Assembly (NCBI RefSeq): GCF_024691275.1
Contig: NZ_JAILNU010000047.1
Span: 1-44,710 of the forward strand
Length of the DNA: 44,710 nucleotides
DNA from: Ruminococcus sp.
Lineage (GTDB): Bacteria > Bacillota > Clostridia > Oscillospirales > Ruminococcaceae
Direction: 5' to 3'
Positions 7,383 through 16,479 of this stretch are shown here, piece by piece. The position numbers and the translations under genes were made by a program. The notes beneath the pieces are model-generated. The model ran no database searches. It saw nothing but the letters and a program-made list of their open reading frames with translations, and was not told where the DNA came from. Each line of letters opens with the position of its first letter. Position 1 is the stretch's first letter.

Positions 7383-7405
7383 AAAAACCGGTTGCAAACC
7401 GGCTC
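7383..7405 (-). terminator. Riboswitch expression-platform terminator
   Basis: On the minus strand, GCCGGTT/AACCGGT with a TGC loop is followed by TTTTTG. It lies between the lysine aptamer and the asd SD, as expected for premature termination when lysine is bound. The alternative antiterminator pairing was not worked out. Confidence 0.75.
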
Positions 7406-7449
7406 ATCATGCGTTATAATAGAAATGTTGACATATCATAGAATAAATA

Positions 7450-7618
7450 TGCCGATAGCTCTCCATCAAAAGCATGATGACAGCTGCAAGCCTATTGAGC
7501 ATACAGCCAGAACTGAATTTACCAAAGACAGTCCTTCGGCGGCATTGCCTTTCGCTGAACACCATCGGACAGGTCGTCCCGTGTGCAGTTACTTTTCGCA
7601 GCCGCGCCTCTACCTTGT
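7450..7618 (-). promoter_or_regulatory. Lysine riboswitch (L-box)
   Basis: Read on the minus strand, the conserved L-box blocks occur in order: AGGTAGAGGCGCGGCTGCGA (about 7617-7598), GGCAATGCCGCCGAAGGAC (about 7549-7531), CTGGCTGTATGC (near 7500), and GCTGTCATCATG followed by ATGGAGAGCTATC (about 7483-7454). These match the five-way-junction aptamer known from lysC leaders. Lysine binding turns off transcription of asd, dapA and dapB, which fits the downstream genes. Confidence 0.93.
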
Positions 7619-7623
7619 TTACT

Positions 7624-7652
7624 ATAATAGCACTTTAACTTTGTGTTGTCAA
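7624..7652 (-). promoter_or_regulatory. Promoter of the lysine operon
   Basis: TTGACA (7652-7647) and TATTAT (7629-7624) are separated by exactly 17 bases. The predicted transcript start falls just before the first conserved base of the L-box aptamer. Confidence 0.88.
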
Positions 7653-7745
7653 TACATTCTTGAAATTTTATTTACGCATAACAAACTTTTTGCGTGATAA
7701 GATGAAAAAGCCCACGCCTCGGTCAATAAGCTGACTGACGGCTAA

Positions 7746-8897
<1,152 letters not shown>

Positions 8898-8930
8898 TAT
8901 CACGGCAATGCGCCGATCTACGGAGTTTAT

Positions 8931-11312
8931 ATGAATACTTTTCTGTTTATACTTATGCTTGCGGTCTCTGCCGCTGTAACCTCGGTTTTCCTTCACGAAA
9001 TGAAGTGCAGTCTGCAAGGCACTGACCGATCAGCAAAAAAGCTGAAAAATATCCGCAGCCTCTCACGGGGAGCAGCTGTTCTTCTGATATTTATTGCTGC
9101 TGCGGAAGCACTCGGTATCATAAAATGCGATACCTATAACGGAGCCTTTACATTCCTCGGTGCGACCGCCGGTCTTTCCTTCCTCATATGCACCCTTAAC
9201 AAGAAAAAGCGCTCCCATACCGCCGTTACAGCGGTAAAAGCCATTCTCCTCGCGTCCGTACTGGAAGTCACACTGTTCAATATCCCAACATTCCGTATGT
9301 GGTTCGGCAGTTACGGCGAAATGAGTTTCTCTGCTAATGAGATCGAAGCTTCCGAAGCCGATATCCGCGAGGGCAGCAGCGATATAGCCGTTGTCGGTTC
9401 ACGCTCCACTGTATTCACCTTCGAGAATATCAACGAGGAGATAACAAACGTCTGTGTTGACGTTGAGTTCGGCAGCGATACCAAAGCCGCAAAGCTCTAC
9501 GTTGATGCAATGGACGTTACCCGCACCACAGACTACCGCCTTTCTATAGCCGAGGGTACTCTCGTAAAGGATAAGCCTCACTCCAACTATACTCAGATCC
9601 ACCTTTCAGGCGCTGTGAGCAATATGAGACTGTCCGTGATGCCGCTCGACAACGGCATCGTATACATCAAAGGCATTACCTTCAACCACCAGATACCTAT
9701 GGATATCTCCTGGGCAAGATTCCTGCTCATAGTATTCGGCATCTGCTTCTGGCACCTCATGACAAAGAGCAAGACCATGCAGCGCAGCTTCTCGAAAAGC
9801 GGAAAGCTCTGCCGCACTGCAGCTGTCATTATCACCGATATCGCCTGCTTTGCTGCGGTCATGATAACCTTTACGAAGCTGGATACCACTTCTATCACCA
9901 ATATCATGCAGCGAAAAGCAGGCAACCAGATGACGCAGGAGCTGGTAGAAGCCTTTGAACACGGCAGCACCCATCTCCTCGATGCTCCTAAAGATGAGCT
10001 GAACAGCTTCGCTACTCCCTACGACAGCGACGCTCTGGACAGAGAGAATATCCCCTACAACTGGGATCATGTTTACTTCGATCAGCAGTACTTCAGCTAC
10101 TACGGAATCGCTCCCGTCGTACTTGTTTTCCTGCCGTATCACCTTATAACAGGCTATTTCTTCCCCGATGCGATGGCTGTGCTGCTCTTTGCGATAATCG
10201 GTATCGTGGGACTTACAAAGCTCTATATGGAGTTTCTCCGCAAGCTCTTCCCGAAAACTCCGGCAGGCATTGCTATTGCTGGGCTTATACTGATACAGAC
10301 TGTCAGCGGTGTATGGTTCAGCATCGGCAGACCGCAATTCTATGAAATTGCTATGTCCGCAGGCTTTGCTGCTCTGACATGGGCGGTATACTTCATGCTT
10401 ACGGCTAATATCATCGGTACAGGCAAGATATCCCTCCCGAGAACAGCGATATCCTCACTGATCTTCGCAGTGTCTGTGCTCTGCCGCCCGACACTGGTGC
10501 TCTACTGCATAACTGCCGCGCTCTTTATGATATACGCTATGCCAAGAATGAACGAAACACCGAAAAAAGGCAGCGCAAAGCTCTTTACAGCCGCAAGTTC
10601 ACGGTATCTGCTCTGCGCACTGCTCCCTATGGTCTGCATAGGAATGGTGCAGATGTGGTACAACTACGACCGTTTCGGCTCGCCGTTCGAGTTCGGTATA
10701 CAGTACTCCCAGACTATCAACGACTTCACAAAGACACAGTTCCACCCACGCCTTTCATGGGTAGCAATATACAACTACTTCTTTAATCCGCCGCGATTCT
10801 CGGCAACTTATCCTATCGTCGATACCGAATTCCAGTTCATGAGTGCAGGCGGCTACTTCTACGCCGACCTCAACTCCACACGAAATACTTCGGGTCTTTT
10901 CTACCTCGCTCTGCCCATGTTTGCCTACCTTCTTTCCGGAAAAGCTCTCAAAAATATCCCCGGAAGAAAAAACAAACTGGTAAAAACAGCTTATGTCGCT
11001 ATCCCATGTCTGTTTATCCCCTTCGGGATCGTTGCTTCTGTATGGGAGAGCGGCTACGCTGTCCGCTATATGGCTGACTTTGCGTGGCAGTCGCTCCTCG
11101 GTGCTTACGCTGTGCTCTTCTTCATCTACAGCAAGCTTACCGACGAGACAAAGAAAAAACTTGTCTTCCGCTTTATGTGGTTCTCGGTAATGTGGGGGCT
11201 TGTCGTTGCGGGAGTTCAGGAATTCAATCAGGCTTTCCGCTACGATGTATACACCAGAGACTTTCCCGAAATGGCTTACGAAGTGCAGAGAATGTTTGCC
11301 TTCTGGACATGA
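8931..11312 (+). CDS. Large polytopic membrane protein, possibly GT-C-like
   Basis: The protein has 793 residues. Four predicted N-terminal membrane segments (within residues 1-125) precede a hydrophilic domain of about 130 residues (about 125-260), likely outside the cell and rich in beta-strand-like sequence. Around ten more membrane segments follow to the C-terminus. Loops contain YFSYYGIAPVVLVFLPYH and SVLCRPTLVLYCITAA, a pattern seen in GT-C glycosyltransferases and related lipid-linked-sugar enzymes. No certain catalytic motif was recognised, so the activity is not assigned. The ATG at 8931 follows GGAGTTTAT, 33 bases after tgt, and queA starts 50 bases downstream, so it is probably cotranscribed with both. 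Confidence 0.75.
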   Translation: MNTFLFILMLAVSAAVTSVFLHEMKCSLQGTDRSAKKLKNIRSLSRGAAVLLIFIAAAEALGIIKCDTYNGAFTFLGATAGLSFLICTLNKKKRSHTAVTAVKAILLASVLEVTLFNIPTFRMWFGSYGEMSFSANEIEASEADIREGSSDIAVVGSRSTVFTFENINEEITNVCVDVEFGSDTKAAKLYVDAMDVTRTTDYRLSIAEGTLVKDKPHSNYTQIHLSGAVSNMRLSVMPLDNGIVYIKGITFNHQIPMDISWARFLLIVFGICFWHLMTKSKTMQRSFSKSGKLCRTAAVIITDIACFAAVMITFTKLDTTSITNIMQRKAGNQMTQELVEAFEHGSTHLLDAPKDELNSFATPYDSDALDRENIPYNWDHVYFDQQYFSYYGIAPVVLVFLPYHLITGYFFPDAMAVLLFAIIGIVGLTKLYMEFLRKLFPKTPAGIAIAGLILIQTVSGVWFSIGRPQFYEIAMSAGFAALTWAVYFMLTANIIGTGKISLPRTAISSLIFAVSVLCRPTLVLYCITAALFMIYAMPRMNETPKKGSAKLFTAASSRYLLCALLPMVCIGMVQMWYNYDRFGSPFEFGIQYSQTINDFTKTQFHPRLSWVAIYNYFFNPPRFSATYPIVDTEFQFMSAGGYFYADLNSTRNTSGLFYLALPMFAYLLSGKALKNIPGRKNKLVKTAYVAIPCLFIPFGIVASVWESGYAVRYMADFAWQSLLGAYAVLFFIYSKLTDETKKKLVFRFMWFSVMWGLVVAGVQEFNQAFRYDVYTRDFPEMAYEVQRMFAFWT

Positions 11313-11362
11313 TGTCCGTATAAAAACACTTACTCTTACTTAAAAAGGAGATCAGAATATAA

Positions 11363-12394
11363 ATGGAACTTCTGAAATCAGATTTTTACTACGAGCTTCC
11401 CGAGGAGCTTATCGCTCAGACTCCTATCGAGCCGCGAAATGCCTCCCGTATGATGTGCGTAAACCGTACTACAGGTGCGATAACTCACGATCACTTCTAT
11501 AATCTATGCGATCACCTCAAAGAAGGTGACTTGCTGGTAATGAACGATTCCCGTGTTATCCCTGCCCGTCTTTACGGTGAAAAGATCGGCAACCAGACTT
11601 TTATCGAATTCCTGCTTCTTGAGCAGAAGGGCGATAAGCTATGGGAGATAATCTGCCGTCCCGGCAAAAAAGCTAAAGTGGGTACCCGCTTCTCATTCGG
11701 CGGCGGAAGGCTCACTGCCGAAGTTATCGAGGTCAAGGACGACGGAAACCGTATCGTACAGTTCCAGTGCGAGGGAAACTTTTTCACCGCTCTGGAAGAT
11801 GTGGGACAAATGCCCCTCCCGCCGTACATCAAGGAAAAGCTCGAAAACCGCGAGCGCTACCAGACCGTTTATTCAAAGGAACTCGGTTCTGCGGCTGCTC
11901 CTACAGCAGGTCTGCACTTCACACCCGAAATGCTGGACGATCTGCGCTCACGGGGAATAAAGACCGCTTTCGTGACGCTGCACGTCGGTCTGGGAACATT
12001 CCGTCCCGTCAAGGAAAACAACGTCCTCGACCATAAAATGCACAGCGAACACTATTTCCTGCCAAAGGAAACTGCTGACCTTATCAATGAGACAAAGAAA
12101 AACGGAGGAAGAGTCATCGCAGTCGGCACTACTACCTGCCGTACCCTCGAAAGTGTTGCAAGCTTTTACGGTGATATCTCCGAACACGAGGGATATACAG
12201 ACATATTTATCTATCCCTCATATAAGTTCAAGTGTATTGACGGACTTATCACAAATTTTCACCTGCCCGAAAGTACGCTTATTATGCTTGTCTCCGCTTT
12301 CATGGGATACGAAAACACTATGAACGCCTATAGGACTGCTGTCGAGGAGCGTTATCGCTTCTTCAGCTTCGGAGACAGTATGTGCATACTCTGA
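11363..12394 (+). CDS. queA: S-adenosylmethionine:tRNA ribosyltransferase-isomerase QueA
   Basis: A 343-residue protein with the family start [20 protein letters not shown] and the conserved [24 protein letters not shown] (about 175-183), [10 protein letters not shown] and [16 protein letters not shown]. QueA transfers and isomerises the ribosyl group of SAM onto preQ1-tRNA to make epoxyqueuosine. It acts on the product of tgt, two genes upstream. An AAGGAG SD precedes the ATG. The final step (QueG/QueH) is not encoded here. Confidence 0.97.
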   Translation: MELLKSDFYYELPEELIAQTPIEPRNASRMMCVNRTTGAITHDHFYNLCDHLKEGDLLVMNDSRVIPARLYGEKIGNQTFIEFLLLEQKGDKLWEIICRPGKKAKVGTRFSFGGGRLTAEVIEVKDDGNRIVQFQCEGNFFTALEDVGQMPLPPYIKEKLENRERYQTVYSKELGSAAAPTAGLHFTPEMLDDLRSRGIKTAFVTLHVGLGTFRPVKENNVLDHKMHSEHYFLPKETADLINETKKNGGRVIAVGTTTCRTLESVASFYGDISEHEGYTDIFIYPSYKFKCIDGLITNFHLPESTLIMLVSAFMGYENTMNAYRTAVEERYRFFSFGDSMCIL

Positions 12395-12424
12395 AATCTT
12401 ATTTAAATATGAAGGAGAATAAAA

Positions 12425-12802
12425 ATGGCTGATTTTGATGTTAATGACTTTTTTAAGGGAATTATTGATTCCGAAGAAGGCCCTATAGTGCTCTGTAACC
12501 TCGATTACAGAATTATTTACGAGAATCCTGCGGCAATAAAGTATTATGCACCTGCTTCACCTCTCACAGGCAGGCTTCTTGAGACCCTTATGGACGAGGA
12601 AATGATGAGCAAGGTCATTATGAGCGTTGAATGGTTCAAAGAAGATGAACAAAACAACCGCGTATTCGCTTTTCATGACGATACCAACAATATGGATATG
12701 TATATCCTCGCTATCAGAAACATTGAGGGCGAACTCATGGGATTCTACGGCCGCCGTGAGGATCGCACCCCCGATTCGGGCAAGGAATTTGACCTCGACT
12801 GA
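12425..12802 (+). CDS. Single PAS-domain protein
   Basis: The protein has 125 residues: GPIVLCNLDYRIIYENPAAIKYY (about 19-41) begins a PAS fold, and the strand pair MDMYILAIRNIEGELMGFYGRRED near the C-terminus closes it. No kinase, GGDEF, HTH or membrane part is attached, so it is probably a small sensor or adaptor that works through a partner. SD GAAGGAGAAT precedes the ATG. It lies 30 bases after queA and 6 bases before the GIY-YIG gene in an apparent operon. The ligand is unknown. Confidence 0.8.
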   Translation: MADFDVNDFFKGIIDSEEGPIVLCNLDYRIIYENPAAIKYYAPASPLTGRLLETLMDEEMMSKVIMSVEWFKEDEQNNRVFAFHDDTNNMDMYILAIRNIEGELMGFYGRREDRTPDSGKEFDLD

Positions 12803-12808
12803 CCCCGA

Positions 12809-13117
12809 ATGTATTATATATACATTTTAAAGTGTGAGGGCGGCTTGCTTTACACGGGTATAACCAACAACATAGAACGCCGTATGAAAGAACACTTTGA
12901 AAGAAACGAAAAATGTGCAAAGTTCACTCGTTCACATAAAGCACTGTCGCTTGAAGCTCTCTGGAGCTGTGAAAACCGCAGTCTCGCATCAAAGCTCGAA
13001 TATCGCATAAAGCAGCTGTCTAAACCGCAAAAGCTCGGACTTATAGGGAATAACAGCTGCTTTTCCCGACTTTTCGGGGAAGATGTCTCAGAGCTCTACA
13101 AACGCGAGACTATCTGA
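12809..13117 (+). CDS. GIY-YIG nuclease superfamily protein (UPF0213/YhbQ-like)
   Basis: A 102-residue protein consisting of one GIY-YIG domain: MYYIYILKCEGGLLYTGITN gives the YxY and YTG motifs, followed by the Arg of IERRMKEHF and the later Glu in SKLEYRIKQLSK. The YhbQ/UPF0213 family has been linked to DNA repair, but its exact function is open. There is no SD before the ATG; it starts 6 bases after the PAS stop, so translation is probably coupled. hflX starts 13 bases downstream. Confidence 0.88.
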   Translation: MYYIYILKCEGGLLYTGITNNIERRMKEHFERNEKCAKFTRSHKALSLEALWSCENRSLASKLEYRIKQLSKPQKLGLIGNNSCFSRLFGEDVSELYKRETI

Positions 13118-13130
13118 TAAGGAGTACCAT

Positions 13131-14378
13131 ATGTACGAAAACAAGACCGATGACCTCCCTGTAAAAACTGTCCTCGCCTGCGTGGATACAGGCGAATTCG
13201 ATGCGGAGGCTTCAATAAATGAGCTTGAAGAACTGGCTTCAACTGCTAACGCCGATGTTGTGGGAACTATCATACAGAAGCGCCCTGCCTATGACCCTGC
13301 TACCTGCATGGGCGCAGGCAGGCTCGAAGAACTGAAGGAACAGCTCGATGCACTGGAAGCTGAGCTGGTCATCTTCGACCATGAGCTCACAGGAGTTCAG
13401 GTGCGCAATATCGAGGAGATACTCGATGTCCGCGTCATAGACAGAACTACCCTGATACTCGATATCTTCGCTCAGCGCGCTCGTACCAAAGAAGGCAAGC
13501 TGCAAGTCGAGCTCGCTCAGCAGAAATACCGTCTCCCCCGTCTGACAGGCATGGGCACGGCTCTTTCCCGACTGGGCGGCGGTATCGGTACAAGAGGTCC
13601 CGGTGAGACTAAGCTGGAGACCGACAAGCGCCATATCCGCAAGCGTATCAGCTACCTCGAAGCGGAATTGGAAGAACTCAAAAAGCACCGTAACTTCTCG
13701 CGCTCACGCCGCAAAAAAGACAGTGTGCTCTGTGCGGCTATAGTCGGCTACACCAATGTGGGCAAGTCCACGCTGCTCAACGCTCTCACCGATGCGGGAG
13801 TTCTCGCCGAAAACAAGCTCTTCGCTACACTTGATATAACCTCACGCTCAATCGAGCTCCCTGACGGAAGAAGCGTCATGCTGATAGATACTGTCGGTCT
13901 TATACGCAGGCTCCCCCATAACCTCGTCGAAGCCTTCAAGTCAACACTTGAAGAAGCTGCGGCAGCGGATATTATCCTCAATGTGCAGGATCTCTCCTCG
14001 CCCGAAATAAAGGAACAGGCTGAGGTAACGGCAAGTCTGCTCAATGAGCTGGGCTGCGATGGCATACCGCAGATATTCGTCATGAACAAGGCGGACGCTG
14101 CTGCGTTTACCGATACAGTGTTCGAGAACGATAATACCGTTATGATAAGTGCTAAGGAACATACAGGCTTTGATAAGCTCCTTGAATGTATCATGAAAAA
14201 CCTCCCTGAGACTGCCAAGCGCATGAAGCTGCTCATTCCATACGATAAGGGCGCTTTCCTCGGCAGGATAAGACAGGACGGCAAGATATTCTCCGAGGAA
14301 TACGCCGAAAACGGCACTCTCATCGACGCTCTTGTTGACGTGAAGCTCATAAAAGAGGCAGAAAGCTACAAGGTCTGA
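13131..14378 (+). CDS. hflX: Ribosome-associated GTPase HflX
   Basis: Start chosen at ATG 13131 because AAGGAG lies 7 bases upstream; a longer frame back to 13083 would overlap the GIY-YIG gene. The protein has 415 residues. An N-terminal HflX domain (RPAYDPATCMGAGRLEELKE, then DHELTGVQVRNIE) is followed by the glycine-rich LGGGIGTRGPGETKLETD, a coiled region, and the G domain: P-loop VGYTNVGKSTLLNAL (about 204-218), DTVGLIRRLPH, NKAD and SAKEHTG. HflX splits stalled 70S or 100S ribosomes under stress. Confidence 0.96.
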   Translation: MYENKTDDLPVKTVLACVDTGEFDAEASINELEELASTANADVVGTIIQKRPAYDPATCMGAGRLEELKEQLDALEAELVIFDHELTGVQVRNIEEILDVRVIDRTTLILDIFAQRARTKEGKLQVELAQQKYRLPRLTGMGTALSRLGGGIGTRGPGETKLETDKRHIRKRISYLEAELEELKKHRNFSRSRRKKDSVLCAAIVGYTNVGKSTLLNALTDAGVLAENKLFATLDITSRSIELPDGRSVMLIDTVGLIRRLPHNLVEAFKSTLEEAAAADIILNVQDLSSPEIKEQAEVTASLLNELGCDGIPQIFVMNKADAAAFTDTVFENDNTVMISAKEHTGFDKLLECIMKNLPETAKRMKLLIPYDKGAFLGRIRQDGKIFSEEYAENGTLIDALVDVKLIKEAESYKV

Positions 14379-14476
14379 GTACTTTTCAGCGGAAATGCGT
14401 TGACATGAGCGCTAAAAACGGATATAATTTATGTATGATAAATCATAATTTAACGTAATAACTTAATAAACCTATG

Positions 14477-14650
14477 AACGGGATTCCAAAGGGACTGTGT
14501 TCCTTTGGGCAGGTCAAGGGCTGACAGCCCTTGTGGGGTGTGGGGCAAAGCCCCGCAGTTACGAAGGCGCTCCGCAAAGGGTGAATTTCAAAACAATCCA
14601 GTGGATTGTTTTGAAAGAGGGAACGCCCTGCAAGTGAGGGCGTTCCCTCA
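14477..14650 (-). repeat. Dispersed palindromic repeat, copy 2 (reverse orientation)
   Basis: This copy is the reverse-complement arrangement of the element at 2847-3016. It shows a TGTGGGGC/GCCCCGCA hairpin (about 14538-14556), TTTCAAAACAATCCA/TGGATTGTTTTGAAA (14586-14616) and GAGGGAACGCCCT/AGGGCGTTCCCTC (14617-14649). Several stem positions differ from copy 1 on both sides of the stem, so pairing is kept. It fills most of the gap between hflX and the PLP-enzyme gene. Confidence 0.8.
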
Positions 14651-14652
14651 AC

Positions 14653-14679
14653 GGGACGCCGAGGGCGGCGGCCCCTACA
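14653..14679. repeat. Short G+C-rich GGGACGCCGAGGG unit
   Basis: The string GGGACGCCGAGGGCGGC, followed by CCCCTAC, is an imperfect palindrome directly after the 13-bp hairpin of the previous repeat. From memory, similar strings are common between genes in ruminococci. No coding or promoter function is apparent. Confidence 0.45.
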
Positions 14680-14711
14680 AATAGTCCCAAAATCAATCGA
14701 AAGGATAAAAC

Positions 14712-15992
14712 ATGAATAATAAGATAAACGAATTATACGGCTTCGACAGCAGGCTCTCTGAGCTTGCCGCTCAGGCAGAAAAGAACTGCGCAGAAGCTTT
14801 TGAAAAAATAGATGCTAACGCTGAATACTGCGGAGCTAAGGTGCTCAAAGCCTTCTCCGACAACAAGGTCAGCGAACCCTGCTTCTATGGCTCCACAGGC
14901 TACGGCTACGGAGATATGGGACGCGAGGTCATCGACAAGGTCTTCGCTCAGGCTCTCGGCGCTGAGGACGCTCTTGTGCGCTTCAACTTCGTATCCGGCA
15001 CTCATGCCTTGTCTGTTGCGCTTTTCGGAGTTCTCAGAATGGGCGACAAGATCGTTTCCATTACAGGCAAGCCCTACGATACCCTCGAAGAAGTCATCGG
15101 CATCAGCGGCACAAAGGGTAACGGCTCTCTTATGGACTACGGCGTTGAGTACGGTCAGGTAGACCTCAACGACGACGGAACTCCTAAGCTCGACGAGATA
15201 ACCAAAGCTGTCAAGGACGCTAAAGTCGCTTACATACAGCGTTCACGCGGCTATTCTCTCCGCGGAGCTTTCACGATAGCCGATATCGAAAAAATGATAA
15301 ATGCCGCTAAAAAAGGCAATCCCGATATCATTGTAATGGTTGACAACTGCTACGGCGAGTTCGTCGAGGACAGAGAGCCTACCGCTGTAGGCGCTGACGT
15401 TATCATCGGCTCGCTCATCAAGAATGCAGGCGGCGGTATCGCTCGCACAGGCGGATATATCGCTGGTAGAGCTGATCTCGTAGAGCTCTGCTCATATCGT
15501 CTTACCTGCGTCGGCATGGGCAAGGAAGTGGGCTGTACTCTCGGTATGAACCGCGAAATGCTCATGGGAATATTCTTCGCTCCCGACGTTGTTGCAAATG
15601 CTATAAAGACCTGCACTTTCGCAAGCGAGCTCTTTACTATGCTTGGCTTCGAGTGCTCTCCACGCAAGGACGACCCACGCGGAGATATAATCACTGCCGT
15701 AAAGCTCGGCGATGAGGAACACCTCTGCGCATTCTGCCGCGGTATCCAGAAGGGCGCTCCCGTGGACTCCTTCGTAACTCCCGAGCCTTGGGATATGCCC
15801 GGCTATTCAAGTCAGGTCATCATGGCGGCAGGCGCTTTCACCAACGGCGCTTCCATAGAGCTTTCCGCTGACGCTCCCCTCCGCGAACCATTCGCAGTAT
15901 GGATGCAGGGCGGCATCACCTACACAAGCGGCAAGCTGGGCGTAATGCTCGCAGCTCAGGAAATGCTTTCTGAGGGACTTATAAAATTATAA
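14712..15992 (+). CDS. PLP-dependent enzyme, methionine gamma-lyase / aluminium-resistance family
   Basis: A 426-residue fold-type I PLP enzyme. Substrate and cofactor motifs: GSTGYGYGDMGREVIDKVFA, RFNFVSGTHALSVALFG (about 94-110), VMVDNCYGEFVE with the PLP-binding Asp, and GSLIKNAGGGIARTGGYIAG with the likely PLP Lys (about residue 237). This family (YnbB-like) is annotated as methionine gamma-lyase or aluminium-resistance protein; its real substrate is not settled. SD GAAAGGATAAAAC precedes the ATG. It stands between a repeat and the MIF-like gene, with no clear pathway context. Confidence 0.88.
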   Translation: MNNKINELYGFDSRLSELAAQAEKNCAEAFEKIDANAEYCGAKVLKAFSDNKVSEPCFYGSTGYGYGDMGREVIDKVFAQALGAEDALVRFNFVSGTHALSVALFGVLRMGDKIVSITGKPYDTLEEVIGISGTKGNGSLMDYGVEYGQVDLNDDGTPKLDEITKAVKDAKVAYIQRSRGYSLRGAFTIADIEKMINAAKKGNPDIIVMVDNCYGEFVEDREPTAVGADVIIGSLIKNAGGGIARTGGYIAGRADLVELCSYRLTCVGMGKEVGCTLGMNREMLMGIFFAPDVVANAIKTCTFASELFTMLGFECSPRKDDPRGDIITAVKLGDEEHLCAFCRGIQKGAPVDSFVTPEPWDMPGYSSQVIMAAGAFTNGASIELSADAPLREPFAVWMQGGITYTSGKLGVMLAAQEMLSEGLIKL

Positions 15993-16021
15993 ATCGAAAT
16001 TCCGTTCACGTTATTTCGATC

Positions 16022-16106
16022 AAGTTAAAAGTTGAAAGTGCATAGCTGATAGTTAATGTCGCCGCAAGAGGCTTCGCAGCTTTCAGCTCTGAACTCTTAA
16101 CTAAAT
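16022..16106. repeat. MITE-like intergenic inverted repeat
   Basis: The left arm AGTTAAAAGTTGAAAGTGCA and the right arm CAGCTCTGAACTCTTAACT are imperfect inverted repeats around a G+C-rich core (GTCGCCGCAAGAGGCTTCGC). Together they form a long imperfect hairpin between the PLP-enzyme gene and the MIF-like gene. Only one copy is in the window, so repeat status rests on its shape. Confidence 0.5.
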
Positions 16107-16127
16107 AAAAATGAGGAGGAAAATATC

Positions 16128-16469
16128 ATGCCATTCATCGACGTTAAAACAAACGTATCTGTTTCAGAGGAACAGAAAACATCTATCAAATCCGCTATGG
16201 GACGCGCTATCACAGCTATCCCAGGTAAATCTGAGAGCTGGCTCATGGTAGGCATTCAGCCTGAATACGACCTCTGGTTCAAGGGCGAGGACGCTCCTGC
16301 TGCTATGGTAGAGGTCTCTATCTTCGGCAGTGCTTCTTCAAATGCGCTCGTAACTCTCACAAGCCACATCACTGGCATTCTTACTGACAACATAGGTATA
16401 CCGTCCGACCGCGTGTACGTCAAATACACAAGTACCAACGAATGGGGCTGGAACGGTTCAAACTTCTGA
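16128..16469 (+). CDS. MIF-family (macrophage migration inhibitory factor-like) tautomerase
   Basis: A 113-residue protein with Pro right after the start Met (MPFIDVKTNVSVSEEQK), as needed for the N-terminal proline catalytic base of MIF/DDT tautomerases. Further family matches are IPGKSESWLMVGIQ (about 32-45) and the C-terminal RVYVKYTSTNEWGWNGSNF. Eukaryotic MIF is a cytokine with keto-enol tautomerase activity; bacterial homologues have no established role. SD GAGGAGGAAAAT precedes the ATG. No signal peptide is present. The dockerin-protein gene starts 10 bases downstream, so the two are probably cotranscribed. Confidence 0.88.
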   Translation: MPFIDVKTNVSVSEEQKTSIKSAMGRAITAIPGKSESWLMVGIQPEYDLWFKGEDAPAAMVEVSIFGSASSNALVTLTSHITGILTDNIGIPSDRVYVKYTSTNEWGWNGSNF

Positions 16470-16479
16470 GGTGATATTT

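Noticed and set aside
9606..10337. 243-codon open frame on the minus strand
   Set aside because: Shadow of the membrane-protein gene; low-complexity composition expected from antisense of hydrophobic codons.
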